Source: Poteriospumella lacustris
Lineage: Eukaryota; Sar; Chrysophyceae; Chromulinales; Dinobryaceae
Assembly (NCBI GenBank): GCA_008000375.1
Contig: SMOI01000185.1
Span: 42,826 to 66,086, forward strand
Direction: 5' to 3'
Length of the DNA: 23,261 nt
Each line of letters begins with the position of its first letter. Position 1 is the stretch's first letter. This document shows positions 1-11,284 of this stretch, one piece after another. A program made the translations under genes and the position numbers. Below the pieces are notes generated by a model that worked only from the letters and a program-made list of their open reading frames with translations, was not told the origin of the DNA and did no database searches.

Positions 1-1635
1 TACAGATCATGTAAAAGACGCTGTTGTTGATCGATTTGCTGTTGCTGGGCGAAGATCTCTTCGTCGTGCCGAGCTTGCTGCTGTTGCTGTTGATGGTGAT
101 GTACCTGCTGTTCCATTTGTAACTGTTGCTGTAATTTCGCCAGGTAGAAGCCCAACGCATAGCTTGGCAACATCGATTGAGCCAAGGCATCACTGCTGCT
201 GCTCACCTCTGACGCACCTGTGCTGCCACTGGAAGACGGTGCTGGTAATGGAAAGTAAAACGCCGCCGGGGGAGGTGGAGGGCCCATATGACCGTTCTTC
301 GCATCTGATGACGTCGACGACGGAGCATTCTTTCGTGCTGATCGTGCGTCTTTGTCTTTGTCTTCGCCATCTTCCGCGTCGGCCGACGATCGCTTTCGTT
401 TACTGCTGTGATGAGAAGTGCTGTCACTTGAACCGCACGAAGGACTGTCTTTCGTTTTCCGCTTGCTTCGACGTTGGTTGGGGCTCTTCTGATTCGTGTG
501 CTCCGTAGAAGAGCTCGACACACCAGTCTTTACTGGCAAATCACGAGGTGCGGCATCAGGCGGATTGCTACTGTCTGGAAAGTCGGTCATAGGCGAGGAC
601 TCCAGTCCATCAAATCCACTCTGATCCAGGGTATCCTCAAAGGCATGATCCCAGAAGTCTGTGACTGATTCATCTGCGCCACCGTCCGACAGATATTGAT
701 TCATACGGTCGATAGAACTGGCTTCATTTTCGTTGGGCTCATACGATCCATGTTTGTGTTCAATACTGCTCCAAAATTCTTCACTATTCTCTCTGGATGC
801 GGTACCAATATCCAAAAAATCGAGTTGAGTTTTGCATCCAGGACCACCGGAGAGAGATGAATCGTTGGAGGATTTTTTGCGCACCTCTTCGTCGGCTTTC
901 CATTTTGCCATATTTTCGTAGTACTTTTCTCTCTGTTGCAGCTCTTTTTCAATGTGAGGACGCTTATCTTCATCGCTAGCGGCTCGCCATTGATGTGCTA
1001 AGATGCTGGATATCTCGGTGTTCTTCAACTCGGGATGAATATCACGAATCTTGGGTCTCATTTCTTGCGAATATGACAAAAAGGCGGACATTCCACGGCG
1101 TGGTGCATCCTGTCAGGGAAAATGATCATGGTCAACTTTGTTCTACGAAAGAAAAACGTTTTATCGCTTTCCTTACCGCTGGCTTCTTTTGCCGTTTATT
1201 CGGCACCTGCATGGGACCGCTGTAGTGTTGTAATTCTTCCATATACCTTGACTTGTCAGCTCTCGCAATTTTATCGTATTCGAGCCTTTCCAGCGGTGGA
1301 AGATTTTTCCACATGCAGGCCAGCAGTTTCATGACTTCAGTGACCTGTAGAATGGTTGATAGTCAAATAAGAAGTTTTCCTTTCTCGCTCAATCATCGCA
1401 TACGAAGTACCTTAACATCAGCTGGTAAGCTCTTCTTGACATCATCCATTTTGTCTTTCACAAAGCAGATATAGGCGCTTTTGAATCGCTTGGGGGCATC
1501 AGGTGCCTTTTTGAAAGCTCTCTTTTTGCGATGCGAATGGCCCGCCGTTGAGTTTTGCTCCGCCTCTTGCTCCTCTTCATAGTCCTCGTGATTGCCTTCA
1601 GGCACAACGCTTTTTTGCTCTTCATGGTCGCTCAT
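1..1635 (-). CDS. Double HMG-box nuclear protein with poly-Q tail (3' end off the window)
   Basis: Probably a DNA-bending chromatin or transcription protein of the nucleus. I assemble three exons from GT-AG borders: 1635-1411, 1344-1177 and 1109-1 (open at the edge). The introns are 1345-1410 (66 bp) and 1110-1176 (67 bp), and both joins restore HMG-box reading. The ATG at 1635 opens an acidic N-terminus (residues 1-28) followed by a basic patch, HSHRKKRAFKK. HMG box A is about residues 47-115 (KRFKSAYICF, then MWKNLPPLER and ADKSRYMEE). The linker is YSGPMQVPNKRQKK. Box B is about 132-205 (APRRGMSAFLSYSQ, LKNTEIS, QREKYY). The rest is Ser/Asp-rich with a basic stretch, RRSKRKTK, then a proline run and a Q/H-rich end of the visible part (about residue 500). 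Domain identity is firm. The resemblance to diatom HMG proteins is from memory, and target genes are unknown. Confidence 0.9.
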
Positions 1636-3100
1636 GATTTATTGACTGCCGAAGGAAATCAAATGGAAAGTTCGCGCATGGTCATAACAACGTCGACACC
1701 ACTTGTCCAAATTTTAATCTATCAATGCGCCTGTTTCAACCTATTCAGTCACAATAATCGCACAACTGATGATAGCTAGTGCACGAACTTGCAAGGACAA
1801 AACAGATGAACGAAAGTATCCTCTGCTGAAAAAATGAAGAACGAAAAGTCCTTGTCAGCATGGTTTTGTTGAGGTGAAGGAAGTGGGAGAAATGTCTTCC
1901 AACAGTGGGCAGCGTGTGTGGGTGAAATGAATCGCGGATGGGAAAAATGTCCACGTCATCACCAAACCGCTCCCGCCACGAAATGTCCGACGTCGACACA
2001 AAACAGGGCACCAAAACGGGGGTACAGTGCGTCTTTGTGGGGAACTGCTCAGGGGGGGCGTCGTGTGTGCGCAACACCGGATTTAAGCTGCTGCACGTAG
2101 CAATGCAGATTGATCACCAAGGAAGACGATATGAAGTGACACAGAATGACATCATACAAGATTTAAGTACACTTCCAATCGGCACGTAAACCACCAGGTG
2201 CAGTAGAGTGTAGAGCGTTGTGGAAGGCAGTGCAACATCCCCCCCGAGACTGAACAAACGCGGGCAGCAAATATGATAGAATCTACACCCGCTCATTCAC
2301 CACTTCAACGAATCAAAGTAGTGCAACATCATTGTTGCAGGAGTGGCAAGGAGTCATAAGTTATCATTCACAGAGAAAGTTTCTCACAAACAGGGACGAC
2401 TACAAATGCTACAAAGCAAAATTTTCACGCACTTCATGACAACCATCATTTTTCTTTCAAAAACAAACCTTGTCCTTTTGATGCGTTTTCCGTCCAATGA
2501 TTTATTTTCGTTCAAAGATCAGCCCTTCAATGGGCGACGAATAGATCAAATGAACCGCATTGGCAAGCGTCGTTGGTACTTGTTTCAATGAACAACAGCG
2601 ATAATCATGTACCAGATTTGCCATGCAACACAGGGCCTAGTCTACAACAACCACAAAACAGAGCACAATCGAAACAAAATAGATGGCGATCGCTGCAATC
2701 GTCTGTGTATTTCAAGACAACATAAAAAACAAAAAAGAGCGACAGGAGAGCTGACAGCGGTATGTTGTTACGGCTTCGAACGACGTCCAAGCACACTCGA
2801 CAAATCCTATCATTGATGGCTGCATTTCGTTCACAGACAACAATCAATGCCCGATCAACATCATCGAGTCAACAACAGAGAAACAGAGAAACAAACGCAG
2901 ACCAAATGTGCCGCCTACTCTACGCGAAATATGGAAAGTTGAAGTCGATAAAGGCGAGGAAATATGGTGTCAAGACTTCATCGACTGCGATACGAGCAGC
3001 CAAGCCATCCAAACTACGTCGATAAACATGATATAATCGACACCGTCGCAACTTCACGTGGGGTGGGTGGGGTGGTCACGTGACGTGAGTAATGAGTAAC
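1636..3100. other. Gene-free stretch upstream of the HMG-box gene
   Basis: No convincing gene is seen. Short open frames exist (for example 1938-2189 plus and 2605-2847 minus), but they lack domain signals or splice support. By position this is the 5' flank of the HMG-box gene, which reads leftwards from 1635. It includes poly-G and poly-C runs at about 2050 and 2240 and the CACGTG cluster listed separately. A short unrecognised exon cannot be excluded. Confidence 0.5.
3053..3088. promoter_or_regulatory. Two CACGTG boxes flanking a G-rich tract, plus a CRE-like site
   Basis: CACGTG lies at 3055-3060 and again at 3077-3082 (within TCACGTGA). Between them is a G-rich tract of three G runs of 3-4, and TGACGTGA follows at 3081-3088. 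Such sites are typical of bHLH and bZIP factors. A third CACGTG lies at 3567-3572 and CACGTACGTG at 3858-3867. The tract is a weak G-quadruplex candidate because only three runs reach three Gs. A regulatory role is inferred from motif clustering only, and the gene served is uncertain: the HMG-box gene is 1.4 kb away. Confidence 0.35.
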
Positions 3101-4814
3101 AAATTTCCACTGAGGTACCATGGTTGCTGTTTCCACAGCTACCATTGAGCACGAACGAATGAACATGAATCTGCAACTGTGTGAGTACGTTCTGGAAGCA
3201 AAGCAAATGGAATTGAGAAACAATTTCAACCGAATGTCGTTTAGTTTCAATTGAAAGGCAAGAAATTCGTCGTGGGAAGTCATGCGTGAAGAGAAGGCAG
3301 AGTAGAAAAGGAGGGCAACAGGCAAGGTAAACTCAGAAATATTGACGTTCTCTGTGACTACTTTCAACCGAATTCAATCCATCTTGTTTTGAGAGACCTT
3401 GATTGATGGTCAGTCAAATAAACGAGTCAGCAGTTGCGGCAAGCTAGCTTAAGAGAGAAGATGGCGTAGCGGTTGACGGAGAAGACAAAGAGAACATCGT
3501 AACGAATGAACGATTGAATCGACGAACGTGTCGAATCTCAGATAGAGATATGCACACATGTATATCACGTGGACAACGAGAAGTAACCAATGAGTTTGAG
3601 CAGAGAGACAGAGGAGGGAGGAGGTGGTGTGTTCAAAGAGGGGGCATTTTATGCAGTTTTTTGTTTGTTTGTTTGTGATATATTTTTATAGGAACTGCTC
3701 AACTTCAAGCATGTGAGCGAAGTCGTATATATCGTTAGATAGCAATTGTACTTCGATGGAGACATTGAGACAGACCCAGAGAAATGACCGAAAGCCAACA
3801 AATTTTTATATGAGAACAAGACCACTCGAGCCGCTACCAGTATGATATCAAATGGAACACGTACGTGGGAAACGGTGGTGATAGAAGTAGTTGCGTTAGA
3901 TGTGTTGATGTACCACATGACCGCAACCGTGGCAGAGAACAGATGAGTGTCCTCTACTTGCAGGGGTTGGTGGACCGGCATCACTTCAGCACGAAGGCAT
4001 AAAAAATGCAGACGAAGATATGTCAACTGAAAGCACACCCACACCAATATCAATGCCACTATTATCAACAACGACTGACTTTCCAATAGAGAAGAGAAGA
4101 AGATCACTGCAAACTGAGAAACGACGGGGGGGGGGAGAAGAAAACAAGCATGGTTGAGACCAGAAAACCCGATGCTTACTCTTTCAACGCGGAAAATCTT
4201 TTGTCCATGTGTAAGTGCAGAGAAGGACGCGTTTCGAAGATACATGCTTGGGGTTTCTTTTTCTATGTGTGTAACTATATGTTTGTGATCAATGGACCCT
4301 ATCCTAAGAAGCAAGCTAATCGAGGTACAATCCTGAAAGGAAAACTGAAGAAGAAAAGGGAGATGTAAAAAATATTATCCGCAGGGGGGTGGGGTTGGCG
4401 GAACAATTCTTGTCGATCAAGGAGAGCTTTAAAGCAAACAATATGACGTTTCTTGTTCGTGTGAATCTGGGAACCGACAGAAGGAATATCTGGTCATTGG
4501 TGACAAATGAATGGGAAATATAAAAGAGCGGAAGGGAATGGTGAAGTAGTTGAAGCGAGAAGGGATCAAGCATGAGGGTCGAGGGGGAAAATGCATCAAA
4601 GAAGTCAAAACCAATCGTAGTAAACAGAAAACAAATGCACCGAACTCCAGAGAGAAACTGCGCACAGAGATGAATATAAACGTGTTGACTGTTCGACACA
4701 TGTGGAAACGATCTCTGGAAACAAAGCACACATGAAAAAGGGACATAAAGAATGCATGAACTATGAGCGACACCTACAAAATACAGACGCGCGCAATGAG
4801 GGTGAAAGGGTTGC

Positions 4815-4830
4815 GAGAGAGAGAGAGAGA
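4815..4830. repeat. (GA)8 microsatellite
   Basis: Eight uninterrupted GA units on the plus strand (CT in RRM-gene sense) within the pyrimidine-rich flank. Confidence 0.9.
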
Positions 4831-4998
4831 AGAACAAAAAGAACAAGAAAACCCAAACAATATGCTGAGAAAGTAGCGCGCGTCGAGTTTATTGGTAGGA
4901 AGATCTAGGTATACAGAAGGCGAGTAGATGAACCATGGTACGTAACGTCGATGAGACAGCGACACGGACATCGAAGAGAGAACGCTAACTCGACATGC

Positions 4999-5015
4999 GG
5001 AGGGAGGGAGGGAGG
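4999..5015. repeat. (GGGA)n short tract
   Basis: Four GGA/GGGA-type units in a row on the plus strand. Three runs reach GGG, just short of a canonical four-run G-quadruplex motif. Confidence 0.7.
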
Positions 5016-5290
5016 CATGAATATGTGTGTGGGTGGTTATGAAACGAATGCGCCAAATGAAAGGAACAACATTATGGCGAGTGCTGCCGTCAACCGCCGA
5101 CGAAATGAGAAAAAATGAAAGTAGGAAGAACGAGACAGATCACCGGCGTATAGCAAGGAGATAGAGAGGGGGTTGCTTTACAAGCTGACTACAACGACCG
5201 CTCCGTCGTATCCCACCGCATTGTGATGACCAAGGAAGGGCAAAGCAAATGAAAGAGAACAAAACAAAGTTCGACTTCCGGTGGAAGTAA

Positions 5291-5381
5291 AAACAAAACA
5301 AAACAAAACAAACAAACAAACAAACAAACAAACAAACAAACAAACAAACAAACAAACAAACAAACAAACAAACAAACAAAC
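5291..5381. repeat. (CAAA)n / (CAAAA)n microsatellite
   Basis: About 20 bp of CAAAA units passes into roughly 70 bp of perfect CAAA units. In the sense of the neighbouring RRM gene (minus) this reads (TTTG)n, starting about 240 bp after its stop codon. A similar TTTG tract lies downstream of the permease gene. Confidence 0.95.
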
Positions 5382-5621
5382 AGAAAGCAATCAAACGTTA
5401 GCACGTCAACGATCAAACCTTTTTTCTGTCTCTTTTTCTGACTCAATTAATCAACCAAAAAAGGAAAACAAACAAACTGAATAGACAAAATACGCAATCG
5501 CAAATAAACCGACGAAAGAAAACCCCAAACGAACTACCACTGCGATATCGCATTTACATAGACAGTTATGAATGGAGCAAGAGACGAAGGGGGGGGGCGA
5601 GGGGACACTTCCTGCAGTTTT

Positions 5622-8001
5622 CTACAGGTGGCTTCCGGAGAACGCCGTCAGCGATGGCGGTGCGATGGTGCGATTTAGAGAAGGCGAGGACGTTGGCGGC
5701 GAAGGGATGGCATGGTGATGGTTGTTATTGGAGAGACTGGCATGGTTTTGATTGTTGTTGTTGTTGCTGCTGCTGTTATTGTTATTGAAGTGGCCGTTAT
5801 GTGAAGTTCCATGCAACTGCAAGTGCTGCATTTGCTGTTGTAACCATGCTTGTTGCTGTTGTTGACGTAAATAGGCAGCGTGAGAATGAGGTGATGACGC
5901 GGCAGAGGACCCCGTCGACGATCCATTGGTAGATGTAGGCGGAACCGGTGGATACGTGAAGCTGGGGGCAGCGGGACTTTGTGAATTCGACGGCGCCAAC
6001 GGTGGCAAACCCAACCCGTTGCCATTGTTTTGGTAATGATGCAATGATTGCTGCTGCAATTGTTGATGTTGCGACTGTTGTGGAGCTTGGAAATGCTGCT
6101 GCCCATTGTGAGCGTGCAACAAATTCAAATTGCGGGGAGAACTTCCTCTCGAAGAACTTGGCGACGCGTTGCTGAGATGATGGTGCAACGCGGTATGGTG
6201 GACCGTACGCTGTCGATTGAGATACATGAAATATTGCTCCATCTCGGACGGTTGTGGCTGTCCGGGGTACGAGGGAGACGATTGCTGTTGATGCATTCCA
6301 GTTGATGAGCTAAGACTCACATCGAACGAGTCACCACCAAGTCCAGATGCATTGTCAAAGAGACCAGGAATACGGCCCAAAATATTCGACGATCCCGGGG
6401 TACCTGGCTGCTTACCAGACAAATGCTGTAGGGACATTTGAGGTGGGGCAGCAGGTGAGAGTCTGGATTGTTGGGAGTATAACAAGTCTGCACGATCATC
6501 CGTCAATGAAAACTCACTGGTTTGTAACGATGGTTGACTCAACGACAAACCACCGCCGACAGTTGTATTGATAGACAGCGGAATTGAAGGAGATGAAGAC
6601 AACCCTGAGACCAACGATGAACCTCCAGAAAATGGTTCCGCACCAAACCGTGCAACTGGCGTTCCGCTGTTGGAAGGATTCTGAGAGCCGAAGCCACTGC
6701 CGAACCCAACGGATGAACCCAAACCAATTGTGTTGCTTCCACCTGGAGTGCCCAATCCCGCAGCAGCAGCCAAACGAGCATTCGCTTCTTGGTAGGTAAA
6801 GGTTGCATTACGAGGGGTAGTTGTCCGAGACGATGGGTTGCTTTGATATGGGTCGTAAATGTTCGAAATCACGCTACGATCCGATGGCGCAGCAGACGTC
6901 AAAAGTACCGAGGGATTGTCCGATAACAACCCATTGCCATTGTTGCTGCTGTTGTTCGTGGTGGAAATCGACAATGATAAAACGGGGTGATTTGGTGGAA
7001 GAAGAGAGGACAAACCGGTACGAGGTGTGGTCGTTTGACTACCTCCTCCAGCAATTCCTGTCAAAGAACCGGTCATGGTAGCATCACCTGAAAATATGTC
7101 TCTACTGTCGCGGTAAGATGAAGAAAAGTCACCACCCATGCTATCTCCAAGACCATTGAAGCCACTGGACAAACCAGTGTTGATACTGAGCCCCAAACCG
7201 TTTCCACCCATAGTTCGGCCCATAGAGGGCGAGTTTAAAGATCGGGCGGCTTGATTCAAACCGCCCAATTGGATGGTTCCATTTCCACCCATACCTACCG
7301 TTGGTAGACCGACAGATCCTGGCGCGGCCGCTGCAGATGCAGCAATATGAGCCGATGTTGAATTTCGAATATACTCGCCAGTAATTTTGGGCGACAACGA
7401 CGTCCGCAAATGGATTCCGTTCACAACCTTACTTTGCAAGGCTTCCATGGCACGCAATGCGGCGGTTGCATCGTAGTAGAAAACAACACCATAACCATGA
7501 ATTGAGAAGGTTGGAACCTGTTGACGGTGGTGACTGCGAATGATTGTATCACCAATGGCTCCGAACGGCGCCGAAAGATGTTCAAGAAATTCCTCGGTCA
7601 CATCGACATCCAAGTTGGTCGTGAAATGAATCGTCAATTTTACCCAATTGTTGTAATCTTTTTTCTGTGCTTTGGTGTTGGTTCCATTTACTCTGCAGAG
7701 CATTGACATATGATGGAGTTTAGGAAGTGGTAAACGAACAAACTACGGAAACAAATACTTACACAATATTGCGACCCATGAACTTAATACCATGGATGCG
7801 CTGAACAGCCAATTGAGCGGATGCCTCAGTCTCAAACTTTATAAATGCATGAAGCAAACTCTCCCCATTCGGGCCTCGTTTGATTTCCACAGAACTGACT
7901 TTCCCCACCGTGGCAAACAAATGCATAAGGTCAATTTCCTTACAAAAGAAGGACAAATCTCCCACGAAAATAGTCTTCCCTGTTGATGAAGATGACGACA
8001 T
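5622..8001 (-). CDS. Two-RRM RNA-binding protein with long Q/N/S/G-rich tail
   Basis: Likely a cytoplasmic or nuclear mRNA-binding regulator. There are two exons, 8001-7763 and 7692-5622, with a 70-bp intron at 7693-7762 (GTAAGT...CTGCAG). Joined they give 769 residues. I start at the ATG at 8001 (MSSSSSTGK); the frame is open further upstream but only from a GTG. RRM1 is about residues 9-83: RNP2 is TIFVGDLSF, RNP1 is LHAFIKFET, and it ends GRNIVVNG across the splice join, which supports the intron. RRM2 is about 97-188 (LTIHFTT, GYGVVFYYD). Residues 190-769 are low-complexity: G/S-rich first, then Q- and H-rich, then poly-N, as in prion-like tails. Overall form recalls fungal Whi3 or Mei2-type proteins, but orthology is not shown. 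The 3' side is a 2.5-kb pyrimidine-rich flank. Confidence 0.9.
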
Positions 8002-9035
8002 TGCTGGCAAACTATTTATCTTCTCCACGACAATTCTATTTCTTGGAGCAAAATGAGTCTGACTAGTGCCACTGAAGTAATCGTAGTCGCGAATAAAGAA
8101 ATTTGACAAAGAATGATCAAAGTGCTTCACACGATCTTGTTCTTCTTATGCAGCGTGCCTTCTAACCCTCTTTTCTTTCAGAGGGCCGATGGAAATTTTT
8201 CAAGGGCACGGGGCATTTTGCCGCCGACCAACAACGACCAAGCAGAGAACAAAAACACCGCAGCGCTCTCTGGGGTGACACTACTGCTGCACTGTGGCGT
8301 TGTGGAAAAGATCCGTTCGGCGCTGTACAGAGTTTGTGTGGATTGGTTTGGGACAGGAGTTGCTCGGACTGAACAATGCTACAAACACATATTATATACT
8401 GTATGTGTTCAGTATCTGCGGTATAACACACTGCCACTTCATGAATTATCAGCAAATAAACAAAAGTGTTCATGAGATAGGTATTTTCAGTCGAACCTGT
8501 TCTGACAGGGGAGCTTGATTTACAAGCAGTTTGCGGGGTTACTTTCTGATTTTATGGTACTGATCATATCTTTATGTCAGAGAGACAGAAAGTTGCTTTA
8601 TGGGCATGTTACTACGGATGATGATACGTTTAACGGATTGTCAGTGTTTAGTTTATCTACCCCGCCCTGATGAAACGTGCGCACGGACCGACTCGCTGCC
8701 AGCCCGCTGGCCGCTGGCCCGCAGCTCGCCAGCTCGCCGAATGAATCTTCTCCATCTCGCCGCGCGTGCTCACCGTCGTTGAGGATGTGGTGATTCAAGA
8801 GACAGCAAGTGTGTTACGTACCCATGTCAGAAGTCATTTGCATTCTGTTCAGCAAACATCACCCTGTAAGCGCTTGACTGAAGAAGTCGATCATATTTCT
8901 ATTTGCGGAGGCAACACATTGACATCACTCCCACAGTATTTCCTAACTCCTTGGCTCCTACTCCATCTTCTACTCCAACTCCATCTTCTGAACCACTCGC
9001 ATGGATTCATGCAAACATCTTAAGTTATCAAAATA
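8002..9035. promoter_or_regulatory. Divergent intergenic region between RRM and membrane-protein genes
   Basis: The genes on either side point away from it, so it should hold both promoters. I see an AT-rich patch with an ACACATA...TATGTGT inverted repeat at about 8386-8409, a GC-rich stretch of repeated GCCCGCTGGCC/CTCGCC words near 8700-8745, and a small repeat of CTCCATCTTCT words near 8960-8990. No RNA gene or further coding region is supported. Confidence 0.45.
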
Positions 9036-9953
9036 ATGGACTTTGACGACAGTGAGTATCGACGGCGCCTTTTTGAGACTGGCAACCGCGACTTCACAAT
9101 CGATGCTATTGTTGCAAGCATCGTGGCAGTGGTTTTGCTTTGTGCCGTCTTGCTCTGTAGTTTCTACACGTTCACATATAAAGCGACGATGATTCAACCA
9201 GAAATAAAAGTCCGAGATGCTTACATTCAAGCGACTATCATTTTCGCTCGTCTTTTCCAACGACCGCCAAAGAAAACCAGTTTCGACGTATTCTCCCGCT
9301 CGCTAATGATCACGAACAGTCCAGCGGCCAGTTTTCGACCCCATCGGCCTTTAGCAGCTGAGAGGATGCGATCAAGCCGAAATATTGGGGATTCTTCTTT
9401 CGCTTTTGATTTGACAAATGAGACTTCCATTTTTTACTCTGGCACATTGTTCAAGTCTTCCAACAATATTGTTGCTCGGCAATCCCATTTGGAATATTGC
9501 TTTGATTGGGACTCAACAGCCATTCTTCCTCCAACTCCTGGCGATTCTCCTCGTGTTACATTGAATTTGCAGCTGGCATACTTGCCAACCATCAAGGAGT
9601 CGAAGAGTATGGAGTCGATTTCCACGAAATCCAATTTTGGTTCAGCGAATCATACTCCACGTGACAGTGGGAGCGCCCATGGTGGCTCTTCGCATCACCA
9701 TCACCATCATTCCATGAGACCTCGAATGAAACGTGAAATTTTACTTTTTACGGGTCCCGAGCATCGGCGAGAATGGCTCTCTGAGGACGAAAGCGCCGAT
9801 GAGAGTGATGGAGAGCGCTTTCGACAACTTCTTCCGAACATTTCCGAAGAAGATAGCGACGATGGTTTCCAATGGGCATTTGAAGATATCTCTTCGTTAG
9901 AAGACGACTTATTGCCGCCTGTTCCGTCGATGAATCGCTTCGGTCGTAAGTGA
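9036..9953 (+). CDS. Single-pass membrane protein of unknown function
   Basis: Not recognised. The frame of 305 codons starts at an ATG in a good A-rich context (AATAATGG). A charged N-terminus (residues 1-20) is followed by one strong hydrophobic segment at about 22-46 (IVASIVAVVLLCAVLLCSF), which looks like a signal anchor or single membrane helix. The rest is soluble, with a six-His run near residue 223 and acidic patches toward the C-terminus (SEDESADES, SEEDSDDG). No enzyme motif is visible. A donor-like GTAAGT at 9946 overlaps the last codons. If used with the acceptor at 10004-10005 it would remove 60 bp and extend the protein to about 427 residues ending at 10379, but that extension looks like pyrimidine-rich UTR. 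I prefer the short form. Confidence 0.75.
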   Translation: MDFDDSEYRRRLFETGNRDFTIDAIVASIVAVVLLCAVLLCSFYTFTYKATMIQPEIKVRDAYIQATIIFARLFQRPPKKTSFDVFSRSLMITNSPAASFRPHRPLAAERMRSSRNIGDSSFAFDLTNETSIFYSGTLFKSSNNIVARQSHLEYCFDWDSTAILPPTPGDSPRVTLNLQLAYLPTIKESKSMESISTKSNFGSANHTPRDSGSAHGGSSHHHHHHSMRPRMKREILLFTGPEHRREWLSEDESADESDGERFRQLLPNISEEDSDDGFQWAFEDISSLEDDLLPPVPSMNRFGRK

Positions 9954-9961
9954 TCGTGGTA

Positions 9962-10007
9962 GTGCACACTTCACTGCTTCAGGCGTGCACACTTCACTGC
10001 TTCAGGC
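9962..10007 (+). repeat. 23-bp tandem duplication containing a splice-acceptor-like site
   Basis: Two perfect adjacent 23-bp copies, 9962-9984 and 9985-10007, each containing CTTCACTGCTTCAGGC. The polypyrimidine-plus-CAG part looks like a 3' splice site, so the duplication gives two acceptors 23 bp apart, just downstream of a GTAAGT. Confidence 0.9.
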
Positions 10008-11284
10008 CTGGTCATTTGCCAGACTTACTTTATCTTTGTGAAAGAACCATTGACCATATTCCACAACTTTGTGGCCATATCCGACAACAGCCCTGCCACA
10101 AACCCTTTCTTCAGATATAAACAGCCAGCTATTCTACTTTTCCTCTGTTCTGCTTCTTTCTCGGTCAGCAAGCATCCCCACTGCTGGATTACTCCTACCG
10201 GAAGGTCCACTTATCGTTCTTTATTTTTAAACCTCTATTTGTTTTTTTGCATTATCTCATTGACCTCTGTTTCAAGGACGTCTCTCGCATCTTTTGAGGT
10301 GGAGACCGACATACAGCCACACTCTAAGGAACCCTCGCAACAAGAAGTCAGCTCTCTGAAGCACAGCCTCTCTTGTTGAACGTATTCGTTATTATCCTGC
10401 ATATTCATTCAATGAGCAGCAGTTCGCCAAAGTTTTCGGCTTTGTTGCGGATTGCTGCATGTCCTCGTGCGCCGGTTGTCAGGTCACTTGTTGACGCCAT
10501 CCCTTTCTTCGGACACAGCTCCCTCTACCAACAGCTCTTCTGCAATCATTGTCGTCTCGCCCAAATAGTTCTATATATAAACCCCCTTCCGTCTTTTTTC
10601 TTCTTGTTTTTCGACTGCCCAGCGGTATTGCTTTCCTCTCGGAAATCTTGTGTTTTGGGGATCTCGGAACGTCACACAGTAATTGCCGACTCCGATGAAT
10701 CCCTGCTCCCCTCTATTTTGATTATTCTAAACAGCCCATATCTCTCTACCTCTTCTATTAGTTGTACGTGTACTCCTGTCATTCATCTCCTGGATTGCCC
10801 CGATGGACTCTCTTCATGGTGTGTGATTCGTTCTTTCGTGAAGGAATCAGCGATCGATACCGATGGACCTACTCGCTAATCAATATTACTCCACACATGC
10901 GCTACAGAGTTTTCTGTTTGTATTACTCAGCGGACCTAAATCAATGCGGAAGCACCACACGCAAGTTGCGATGTGCACCAATGGTGAGTGAACAGTACGT
11001 ACTGTCCTTGCCCCGGCCGTCAAGCGGCAAGCTGACTGACGGGTTCGCGGTTCGCGCACTGAAAAAACTGTAACGGTCGAGAGAAGTGCACCCCTCGGCA
11101 TCGGTCCAAAATGAGAAGTGCAGTGGCGGAGTTGGAGTTTGGAGGCCATGCCTTCTTACGGTTCATTATGTCGGCGATTTCCTCGAAAATATACAAACTT
11201 GTTTCATAACAACATCGCTCCGATATTTTGTTGCACTCAGAGATTTCTATCGGGTTGTAAAAGATTTAATTTCTGCCGCCCATC
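10008..11284 (+). other. Pyrimidine-rich flank, then the permease promoter region
   Basis: No gene is supported. The first 900 bases or so are T/C-rich in the sense of the upstream membrane-protein gene. The open frames in it (to 10379, and 10373-10879) have hydrophobic, Ser-rich translations without domain signals. A TATA-like CTATATATAAAC lies at about 10571-10582. From about 10880 composition becomes more balanced, and this part should carry the permease promoter. Confidence 0.45.
10992..11005. promoter_or_regulatory. Perfect 14-bp palindrome upstream of the permease gene
   Basis: ACAGTACGTACTGT is its own reverse complement and lies about 280 bp before the permease ATG. Just downstream, near 11041-11055, is a short direct repeat GGTTCGCGGTTCGCG. 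A role as a dimeric factor site is a guess from symmetry and position. Confidence 0.3.

Larger units (their letters stand above)
3101..5621 (-). other. Long pyrimidine-rich 3' flank of the RRM gene
   Basis: No gene is supported here. Read in the sense of the RRM gene (minus strand) the stretch is strongly T/C-rich, with poly-C runs near 4127-4135 and 5590-5597. That composition thins out stop codons, which explains long open frames such as 3649-4314 and 4316-4846 on the minus strand. Their translations are F/S/L/C-rich and show no domain. It may be a long 3' UTR or untranscribed spacer, and the sequence alone does not say which. Confidence 0.5.

Noticed and set aside
1938-2189. Short plus-strand frame upstream of the HMG-box gene
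   Set aside because: 83 codons with a slightly protein-like sequence, but no domain, splice site or neighbour supports it.
3649-4314. 221-codon open frame on the minus strand
   Set aside because: Lies in a pyrimidine-rich stretch where stops are rare. Composition is F/S/L-rich with no domain, it crosses a poly-C run, and neighbouring frames are open too.
4316-4846. 176-codon open frame on the minus strand
   Set aside because: Same low-stop pyrimidine-rich context, with an overlapping open frame at 4429-4773. The translation looks like random T/C-rich sequence.
8002-8130. Longer N-terminus for the RRM protein
   Set aside because: The extension starts at GTG, not ATG. The ATG at 8001 fits a normal eukaryotic start just before RRM1.
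10373-10879. 168-codon open frame between the membrane-protein and permease genes
   Set aside because: Begins at a TTG. The first ATG form lacks any recognisable motif and the region is pyrimidine-rich.
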